NCBI GenBank assembly: GCA_015065765.1
Contig: SVPP01000008.1
Coordinates: 1 to 64,000, forward strand
DNA from: Oscillospiraceae bacterium
Lineage (GTDB): Bacteria > Bacillota > Clostridia > Oscillospirales > Acutalibacteraceae
DNA: 64,000 nucleotides
Reading direction: 5' to 3'
Part shown: positions 8,077-15,500 of the stretch, piece by piece
Numbering within the stretch: position 1 is the first letter of the stretch
How the letters are laid out: each line of letters begins with the position of its first letter
Position numbers and translations under genes: made by a program
Notes under the pieces: generated by a model
What the model saw: only the letters and a program-made list of their open reading frames with translations
The model's database searches: none
Told to the model about the DNA's origin: nothing

Positions 8077-8826
8077 ATGAGTGTTAAAGTTTTAGGTGTT
8101 ATTCCTGCACGTTACGGTTCATCACGTCTTCCCGGCAAGCCTCTTAAAGATATCTGCGGTAAGCCCATGATTCAGCACGTTTATGAAAACGCAAGTAAAT
8201 CAAAGGTTCTTGACAGAGTTGTTGTTGCAACTGATGATCAGCGTGTTTACGATGCAGTTATCGCTTTCGGCGGTGAAGCAGTTATGACAAGCGTAAATCA
8301 TCCCACAGGCTCTGACAGAGTTGCAGAGGCTGCAAATGCTTATGATTGCGACTATGTTATCAATATCCAGGGTGACGAGCCCCTCGTTCCTCCTCAGATT
8401 ATTGACGATATCGGTACAGCTCTCATCAACAGCCCCGATTGTGTTATGGCAACAGGAAGTGTGCCCATTGACGGTGAAGATTATATCAACAATAACTGTG
8501 TAGTTAAGGTTGTAACTGACGTGAACGGCAACGCAATTTATTTCTCACGTTCACCTATTCCTTATCCCCGTCACGCTGAGCATGCAAAGTATTTTGAGCA
8601 TGTTGGTATCTACGCATACACACATGAATTCCTCAACAAATACACAAAGCTTGCTCCCACACCTCTTTCAGAGGCTGAATCACTTGAACAGCTTAAGGTT
8701 CTTGAACATGGCTACAAAATCAAAATCGTTCCTGCTCCCGCACAGTACGAGGCAGTAAGCGTTGACACTGAAGAAGACCTTCAGGAAGTTATCCGCATCT
8801 ATAAAGAGCGTAACGGAATTGAATAA
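8077..8826 (+). CDS. kdsB: KdsB-type CMP-Kdo synthetase (3-deoxy-manno-octulosonate cytidylyltransferase)
   Basis: A 249-aa protein of normal family length. The nucleotide-binding N-terminus PARYGSSRLPGKPL (residues 9-22), the central INIQGDEPLV and the FSRSPIPYPR block are the KdsB signatures. The family reaction is CTP + Kdo to CMP-Kdo + PPi in the cytoplasm. Kdo activation normally serves Gram-negative LPS or capsule, so its presence in a Clostridia-type genome is unusual. The real substrate may be Kdo, Kdn or another 2-keto-3-deoxy sugar destined for a surface glycan. The ATG at 8077 has AAGGAG 8 bp upstream, better than the GTG at 8068. No KdsA, KdsD or transferase is nearby. Confidence 0.85.
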   Translation: MSVKVLGVIPARYGSSRLPGKPLKDICGKPMIQHVYENASKSKVLDRVVVATDDQRVYDAVIAFGGEAVMTSVNHPTGSDRVAEAANAYDCDYVINIQGDEPLVPPQIIDDIGTALINSPDCVMATGSVPIDGEDYINNNCVVKVVTDVNGNAIYFSRSPIPYPRHAEHAKYFEHVGIYAYTHEFLNKYTKLAPTPLSEAESLEQLKVLEHGYKIKIVPAPAQYEAVSVDTEEDLQEVIRIYKERNGIE

Positions 8827-8842
8827 AAACATAAATTTTACT

Positions 8843-8876
8843 GAAAGCGAAGTTTTACGGCTTCGCTTTCTTTTTT
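8843..8876 (+). terminator. intrinsic terminator after kdsB
   Basis: Perfect 10-bp stem GAAAGCGAAG / CTTCGCTTTC, 8-nt loop, then six T. Confidence 0.88.
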
Positions 8877-8915
8877 GTGGCATAATAAAACTATAAAAAT
8901 TTTTAAGGTGATGTT

Positions 8916-9887
8916 ATGTGTACTGCAATAACTTACAAAACAAGGGATTCATATTTCGGGCGTTCTCTTGATCTTGAATATTCATATAACGAGAAGGTGG
9001 TTGTCACTCCCCGTAATTTCATATTCGATTTCCGCAGAAAGGGAAGCATAGAAAATCATTATGCTATCATAGGAATGGCGACGGTTGTAAGTGATTATCC
9101 TCTTTATTATGAGGCGGCAAATGAATGTGGTCTTGCTATGGCAGGACTGAATTTTCCCGGCAATGCACATTATTATGAAGAAAAAGAAGATAAAGACAAT
9201 ATTTCTCCTTTCGAGTTTATTCCGTGGATTCTTTGTCAATGTAGAAATCTTGATGAAGTACTGATGCTTCTTGAAAAAATCAACCTTTGTAACATCAATT
9301 TCAACGAGGATATGCCTTTGTCGCCCCTTCACTGGATAATTGCAGATAAAGAAAAAGCAATAACTGTGGAAGCGGTTTCAGTTGGAATGAAAATTTATGA
9401 AAATCCTGTAGGGGTGCTGACGAATAATCCTGAATTTGATTATCACATGACGTATCTTTGCGACTTTGCAAATCTGACGTCATTTCCTCATAAAAATAAT
9501 TTTGGTAATATTGATCTGACACCTTACAGCAGAGGAATCGGTGCAAAAGGTCTGCCGGGGGATAATTCTTCAACCTCACGATTTGTGCGTGCAGCATTCA
9601 CAAAGCTTAATTCACTTTCGGGTGACAGCGAAAATGAGAGTATAAGTCAGGTTTTCCATATTCTCGGTTCAGTCAATCAGACAAGAGGGTGTGTAAGACT
9701 TGAAGGTGGCAAAAATATGATTACTGAGTACACCTCGTGCATCAATCTTCATAAAGGTATTTATTACTACACAACTTACGGAAACAGATGTATTTCTTCT
9801 GTAGATATAAACAGATGTAACCTTGAAGGTGACGGTCTGTCTGTTTTTTCTCTTGTAAAAGAGCAGATTATAAATAAGCAAAACTGA
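8916..9887 (+). CDS. cbh: choloylglycine hydrolase (bile salt hydrolase)
   Basis: A 323-aa Ntn-hydrolase that deconjugates glycine/taurine bile salts in the cytoplasm. It begins MCTAITYKT: removal of Met exposes the nucleophile Cys2. Other catalytic-site residues of the family are in place: Arg16 and Asp19 (FGRSLDLEYS), Asn79 (GLNFPG), Asn170 (VLTNNPEFD) and the SRFVR arginine near 221-225. It resembles the Clostridium perfringens conjugated bile acid hydrolase along its whole length, including the C-terminal YTSCINLHKGIYYYTTY. No signal peptide, as usual for the family. It stands alone between two terminator or promoter regions. A penicillin V acylase specificity is the only real alternative; GLNFPG and YTSC favour bile salts. 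Confidence 0.92.
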   Translation: MCTAITYKTRDSYFGRSLDLEYSYNEKVVVTPRNFIFDFRRKGSIENHYAIIGMATVVSDYPLYYEAANECGLAMAGLNFPGNAHYYEEKEDKDNISPFEFIPWILCQCRNLDEVLMLLEKINLCNINFNEDMPLSPLHWIIADKEKAITVEAVSVGMKIYENPVGVLTNNPEFDYHMTYLCDFANLTSFPHKNNFGNIDLTPYSRGIGAKGLPGDNSSTSRFVRAAFTKLNSLSGDSENESISQVFHILGSVNQTRGCVRLEGGKNMITEYTSCINLHKGIYYYTTYGNRCISSVDINRCNLEGDGLSVFSLVKEQIINKQN

Positions 9888-9892
9888 AACTA

Positions 9893-9922
9893 TTGACGAA
9901 AAAAGAAAATTTGTGGTATACT
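9893..9922 (+). promoter_or_regulatory. sigma-A promoter of glnA
   Basis: -35 TTGACG (9893-9898), 18-bp spacer, -10 TATACT (9917-9922), 32 bp upstream of the ATG. No TnrA/GlnR-type box was seen. Confidence 0.7.
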
Positions 9923-9954
9923 TGTTACAGACTTTTTTAAAGGAGATGTAAAAA

Positions 9955-11379
9955 ATGGCAAAGACTGCAAAAGACGTTCTCGAATTTATCAAAGAAAACG
10001 GAATCAAAATGGTTGACTTCAAAATGGTTGACATTAACGGTCAGTATCGTCATGTGACTATCCCCGCTGAAAACTTCTCAGAGGACACAATGAAGAGCGG
10101 TATCGGCTTTGATGCTTCAAACTATGGCTACGCTGTTGTTGAAAAGAGTGACATGGTTTTCATTCCTGATCCCGACACAGCAGTTATTGATCCTTTCTGC
10201 GAAATTCCTACACTTTCAATGACAGGTAACGCAATGATTATTGATAACCCTGAAAACCGTCCTCTTGCACAGTATCCCCGTAACATTATCCGTGCAGCTG
10301 TGGATTACATGAGAGAAAGCGGCGTTGCTGATACAATGAATATTCTCCCGGAGTTTGAGTTTTATCTTTTCGATGAAGTTACATGGGGTGTTGGCGGCAG
10401 TTATATCGGTGCTTCTGTTGATGCTAAGCAGTCATACTGGAACAGTGAGGTTGAAGGCAAGGGTGTTATTGTTCCGAAACAGAAGAACTATCATATTGCA
10501 AAGCCCTTTGACGTTTCCTATGAATGCAGAAGCGAAATGTGCCTTCTTATGAAGGAAATGGGAATTGATATCAACTATCATCATCCCGAGGTTGCTGCGT
10601 CAGGTCAGTTTGAGATTGAGCCTCAGCTCGGCGAAGTTGTTCACATGGCTGATGCAACAATGATGATTAAATATATCATCCATAACACAGCTCTCAAATA
10701 CGGCAAAACTGCAACTTTCATGCCTAAACCTATTTACGGCGAAGCAGGCAGTGGTATGCATGTTCATATGCTTCTTTTCAAGGACGGTAAGCCTGTATTC
10801 TCAGATGATAACGGTTATGCACACTTAAGTGAAACAGCTCATTATTTCATGGGCGGTCTTCTTAAACATATCGCATCTCTCTGTGCTCTTACTAACCCCA
10901 GTACAAACTCTTTCAAGAGACTTGTTCCCGGTTTTGAAGCTCCTGTAACAGTGGGATATGCAACATCAAACAGAAGTGCGGTTATCCGTATTCCTGCATA
11001 TGCAAAGAGCCCGGACAAGCGTCGTTTTGAGCTTCGTAACCCTGATGCTACATGTAACCCCTATTTCTGCTATGCTGCAATTCTCATGGCAGGTCTTGAC
11101 GGCGTGAAGAATAAGATTGATCCTCATGCAAATGGTTGGGGTCCCTACGACGTAAACCTCTATCATCTCAGTGATGAAGAGAAAGCAAAGCTCAGCCATC
11201 TTCCCGTTTCTCTCGAGGAAGCTCTCGATGCTCTTGAGAAAGACCATGATTATCTTACAGCAGGCGGTGTATTCCCGGAAGAACTGCTCACAAACTTCAT
11301 CAAAGCTAAGCGTGAAGAATGTCGTGACCTTGCTAAAATTCCTCATCCCGCAGAGTTTGATAAGTATTACAATCTTTAA
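9955..11379 (+). CDS. glnA: type I glutamine synthetase
   Basis: A 474-aa GSI that condenses glutamate and ammonia with ATP and forms a dodecamer in the cytoplasm. An N-terminal beta-grasp domain (VDFKMVDINGQYRHVTIP) precedes the catalytic domain with PEFEFYLF (metal-binding Glu), GEAGSGMHVHM (ammonia/metal-site His), NPSTNSFKRLVPGFEAP and RIPAY...RRFELRNPD (ATP/glutamate Arg residues). It is about 30 residues longer than the Bacillus enzyme, with an extended stretch around 140-165. An NLYHL sequence near the C-terminus sits where GSI-beta enzymes carry the adenylylated Tyr, but no adenylyltransferase gene is in view. SD AAAGGAGATG; monocistronic. Confidence 0.96.
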   Translation: MAKTAKDVLEFIKENGIKMVDFKMVDINGQYRHVTIPAENFSEDTMKSGIGFDASNYGYAVVEKSDMVFIPDPDTAVIDPFCEIPTLSMTGNAMIIDNPENRPLAQYPRNIIRAAVDYMRESGVADTMNILPEFEFYLFDEVTWGVGGSYIGASVDAKQSYWNSEVEGKGVIVPKQKNYHIAKPFDVSYECRSEMCLLMKEMGIDINYHHPEVAASGQFEIEPQLGEVVHMADATMMIKYIIHNTALKYGKTATFMPKPIYGEAGSGMHVHMLLFKDGKPVFSDDNGYAHLSETAHYFMGGLLKHIASLCALTNPSTNSFKRLVPGFEAPVTVGYATSNRSAVIRIPAYAKSPDKRRFELRNPDATCNPYFCYAAILMAGLDGVKNKIDPHANGWGPYDVNLYHLSDEEKAKLSHLPVSLEEALDALEKDHDYLTAGGVFPEELLTNFIKAKREECRDLAKIPHPAEFDKYYNL

Positions 11380-11390
11380 TAAAAAACATT

Positions 11391-11424
11391 AAGCCGTTGT
11401 TTTGCAGCAACGGCTTGAACTTTT
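11391..11424 (+). terminator. terminator after glnA
   Basis: A 9-bp stem AAGCCGTTG / CAACGGCTT with an 8-nt loop, followed by a weak T-tract (GAACTTTTC). Partial read-through into the GH43 gene is possible. Confidence 0.65.
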
Positions 11425-11439
11425 CAGAGGAGAAAAATT

Positions 11440-12447
11440 ATGTACGGTTTCTGGAGATTTGTTTTTTATTGCTTTACGGCAATAATGACGATTTTTGGTG
11501 TGTCAACTGCTACACAGTACACAACACCAATTGATAATGAACATGGCGGAGATCCATTTATTGTGGAGGCGTCTGATGAAACATATTATACTTTCACAAC
11601 AGGTAACGGAATAGAAATCAGGAAAATTGTTTCTTACGATGATACAACTGTTATTGAAAAGAAAACAGTTTATTCCTCAGGGAATGACGGAATAAAAGGG
11701 CAGATATGGGCACCTGAAATTCACAAGATAGGTGACAGATGGTATATTGTTTCATGTGCTTTGTTTAATGAAAATGCTGTTCCGAGAGGGGGAATGCCTC
11801 TTGCAGATGAAAATAAAGAGCATGATGATTTTTATCGATATGGATTTGTCCTTGAGAGCAAAACAGAAGATATTTTCGGCGAATATGAGTTCAAGGGATA
11901 TCTTGCGCCGGACGGGCTTAACAACATTGACGGTACATATCTTGAAAAAGATGGTAAGCTTTATTATGTTTCCTCTTCCTATGTCGATGTAGCATACCAG
12001 TGCATATATATAACAGAAATGGAAAACCCATATACGTTGAAAGAAGGAGCGCCATCCGTAAAGCTTTCTTCTCCTGATTTATATTGGGAAAGAAAAGGCT
12101 GGAGAGTGAATGAAGGTCCTGCAGTTCTTTACCATAACGATGATATTTTTATTGTTTATTCTGCAAGCGGTTTCAGTTCAGATTATTACTGTATGGGAAT
12201 GCTCACTCTCAAGGGCAACGATGTGACAAAAGCATCGAGCTGGAGCAAAAGCCTCAGTCGCGTCAGCTATGATGATACTTTCAATGATATCTATAATGCA
12301 GGGCATTGCAGTTTCCTTTATAGAAAAAATGGTGAGATTTATATGGTTTACCATGCTAATGCAACAAAAGAGTTTGATGATTCTCCCAGACTTACATATA
12401 TTGAACCGGTAGGCTTCAATAAATACGGAAACCCGTTATTTAATTGA
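11440..12447 (+). CDS. secreted GH43 family glycosidase (arabinofuranosidase/xylosidase type)
   Basis: 335 aa. An N-terminal hydrophobic segment (residues about 5-24) acts as signal peptide or anchor. The rest is one five-bladed propeller with the GH43 triad placed as expected: base Asp38 (GGDPFI), pKa-modulating Asp164 (NNIDGTYL) and acid Glu225 (VNEGPAVL), plus IWAPEIHKIGDRWYI. Such enzymes remove alpha-L-arabinofuranose or beta-xylose from plant polysaccharides, and subfamily cannot be fixed by eye. SD GAGGAGAA. The gene lies between the glnA terminator and a bidirectional terminator, with no carbohydrate-binding module, so it is probably a minimal cell-surface or released enzyme. Confidence 0.9.
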   Translation: MYGFWRFVFYCFTAIMTIFGVSTATQYTTPIDNEHGGDPFIVEASDETYYTFTTGNGIEIRKIVSYDDTTVIEKKTVYSSGNDGIKGQIWAPEIHKIGDRWYIVSCALFNENAVPRGGMPLADENKEHDDFYRYGFVLESKTEDIFGEYEFKGYLAPDGLNNIDGTYLEKDGKLYYVSSSYVDVAYQCIYITEMENPYTLKEGAPSVKLSSPDLYWERKGWRVNEGPAVLYHNDDIFIVYSASGFSSDYYCMGMLTLKGNDVTKASSWSKSLSRVSYDDTFNDIYNAGHCSFLYRKNGEIYMVYHANATKEFDDSPRLTYIEPVGFNKYGNPLFN

Positions 12448-12486
12448 GTGAAAAATAATTAAAATCAAACTATAAGGTATAAAAAA

Positions 12487-12520
12487 GAGACTGATATATC
12501 GGATATCAGCCTCTTTTTTT
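12487..12520. terminator. bidirectional terminator between GH43 and the giant-protein operon
   Basis: GAGACTGATAT pairs with ATATCAGCCTC (one mismatch), with T7 on the plus side and A6 (a T-run for the minus strand) on the other. Confidence 0.85.
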
Positions 12521-12522
12521 GT

Positions 12523-15500
12523 TTAGATTTTTTCTGTGTAGAAATTTAAGACAGGGATTTTGCCGGGAGAAGAACAGGTGTATTTCAGATTTACTCTGAC
12601 ACCTGTTTTCATTGAGGCATAACGCAACATTTCATTCATTTTATTTCCGAACAACTGTTGATAAGCAAAATCTCTTGTAGCTATGTCGGAAAATTTAAAA
12701 GTGATGTTGCTCTGTCCCTGTGCGACACAGTTGCAGACGATATTGCGGATTTTTTCCTCATCGTAACTCTGCAGGAACAGGTCAAATCTGTGGTGATAGT
12801 TGCATCTTGTAGCCGTACACTGAGGTAAAGGCAGAATGTCAAGCGGTTGATGAGCATCCAAAGCCTCTATTTCTTTTGTTGTAACACAGAAGAAACTGTA
12901 GTCGGTCATATAACCAAAGTGCTGGTCAGCCTTGGTGTTTGAACCGTCTGCCCATGTAACATCAAGGTGATAGTAATCGCCTTCAACCTTCACAATATTC
13001 CAGGCATGAACACCGCTGCTGACAAAAGCACATTCAATTCCCATTGCTTTGAGCAGGAATTGCATTGCTCTCGCATAACCTGCACAGACAGCTTTGTGAT
13101 CAACGAACACACCATAGATTGTTCTGATGGGATCGGGAGATTGACTTCTTTCAACATAGGAAATTTTATTCTGTTTATCCAATGCAATAGTGTCATAATC
13201 AACCAGATCTACCAGCGTTTCATATGCTCTGAGAACAACCTCAAAATCGCTCATGTTTTCGTCAATTGTATCCAGGAAGGGCTGGATAGTGTTGAGTATT
13301 TCTTCACGGGCTTTTTCGGCTGCCTCTTTGGTGTAACGGAAGGCAAGGTCAATTTTTGCAACAATACCTGTGTTTAAATCATAATGGCAAGTTTCATTAC
13401 CTCTGAACCAGAAAATTTCAGGATGGTCCACAAGCACCTGTTCAAACATGCGATTAACTTCTTCAACTTTAAGAGCTTTAGGTAAATTAGTTATTTCAGT
13501 TTTGAAGTTTTCCAGTGCATCAAGGAAAATATCATAAACAGCCTTATCTTCCTCAGAAAGCAGATTTCTCGCATATAATGGAGGATTTTCGGGTGTTCTT
13601 TCAATAGGACCATACAAAGCAGGATTGTCAGGTTCTTTTCCTCCGGGAGTATCTCCACCGTCATCCGAGCTGCTACCGCCGGTGCCACCTGTAGGAGAAG
13701 GAGGATTGTAAACGCCTCCTGTTGTATCATCGTCAGGATCTGTGCCCGTTCCATCGTCTCTTGGCGGAACGATGGTAATTGTGCCACAGTAATCAGGGGA
13801 CAATGGTTCCTTAGGGAACATAAATGGTGTGTTTCGTGTTATATATGTGCCGGTAGAGAACGGATAGTTAGCTCTGTAACGAAGGAAACCTCTTCCGTAC
13901 TCATCGTTGCGATACGCAGTGATGATTTCTGTTCGTTTGGCAAGTGCGGGTTCATTAATAAGATATGCATATTGAACCTCTGTCCACTTTGCCATACCTT
14001 CATAAACTTCAAGCTCTAACTTTTTACCATACTTGCGGCGAATCTGCTTTGCATTCCAGTTTGTATACTGCCAGATGTGTGTCAGTTCATGAGCCATTGT
14101 CAGAATTGACATCATTCTGGGAGATCCGTTTTCAACAAGCAGACTGAAGGTGCCATCGCGATGTCTGATAGCAACACCTAAAACGCGACCATCCTGACGA
14201 GGAGTGGGAGTGAAACTGTCTCCGAGGCGTTTATGCAGTGTTCTGGAGTTAACCATTTCAACACGCACACCAACATTAAGGCGTATGTTGAAGAATGACT
14301 CCATATTTCTGCGGACTTCTTCAAAAATATTACGGAACTCTTCGCCTGTTTTGATAGCAGTTTTGCTGCACTGTAAGCAACGGTCTCTTCCATCAGCGAG
14401 AGTTTCGTATTCAACGCCGAAAATTTCCGTTCCGCAGAAATCACAATATCTTGCGTTGGGTTTATCGGGTTGATATGACGCTGCAAGAGCGGTAGAGATG
14501 TTTTTGTCGTCTCTGGCTTTGGCAAGGGGATTGAAATCAGCAAATCCCATGTCATCAAGAAAAGCCTTTGTTGAAACTGAATCAATGCATTTTGGCTCGT
14601 ACATTCCGCCGAAGAGAAGATAGTACCTTTCGTAATAAGGTTTTCTGTCAGGGATGATGTCCTGTGCGGGTTCACTTGGTTGTTCATGAATGTCCGTATC
14701 AGGCGGACAATTTTCTTCCTTGAGTGTGTTGTCCGGAGTTTCTGTGGCTGTCGGAGTTTCCGGTGTTTCAGGAACTTCAGGAGTCTCGGGAACTTCAGGA
14801 GTCTCGGGAACTTCAGGAGTCTCGGGAACTTCAGGAGTCTCGGGAACTTCAGGAGTCTCGGGAACTTCAGGAGTCTCGGGAACTTCAGGAGTCTCAGGAA
14901 CTTCAGGAGTCTCAGGAACTTCAGGAGTCTCAGGAACTTCAGGAGTCTCAGGAACCTCAGGAGTCTCGGGAACTTCAGGAGTTTCGGAACCGTCATCCTT
15001 AGGCTTTTTGCCGCCCTTCAGGCGACCTTTAATCCATGCTATTAAACCTTTCTTCTTAGGAGGTTTGGACCCTGTTGTGTCAGTTGGATCGGTGCCTGTG
15101 GGCTCTTTATCAGTAGGTACAGGAGTTTCTTTATCCTTGATTCCAAGAAGCTTCTTGATTCTGTCGAGAGCCTTACTGAAAACACCTTTCTTTTTTTGCT
15201 GCAAAGTATCGTTTGTAAAGGTAACACCATCAGGCTTTTCAGGAGTAGTTGTAAGACTGTTTTCCAGAGTTGTGTTGTGCCATCTTAAATAATCGTACAT
15301 TATCTCAAAAATACGCTGCAGATTTCTTTCGACAGCAACAATAAGACCAAGATCAAGCTGGCTGTCTTCCACAATATATATGGAATTTTCGCGAAGTTCA
15401 CAGCCGTCTGCCTGCAAAGTATAGGTGATAGGGTCTATATCATCCTGCTCGACGAAATCCTTGTTTGTCATTGCACAGATGTAAGCCTGGTTTTCTGCAA

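Noticed and set aside
14771-14987. CRISPR-like array
   Set aside because: The 18-bp units follow each other without unique spacers and keep a reading frame, and no cas gene is near.
14178-15292. Long repeat-rich frames on both strands over the ETPEVP repeat (Arg/Leu/Lys-rich and Ser/Gly/Thr-rich proteins)
   Set aside because: They are shadow translations of the 18-bp repeat in other frames. The frame of the 1942-aa protein is open over 5.8 kb with recognisable domains and SD, and the shadows have neither.
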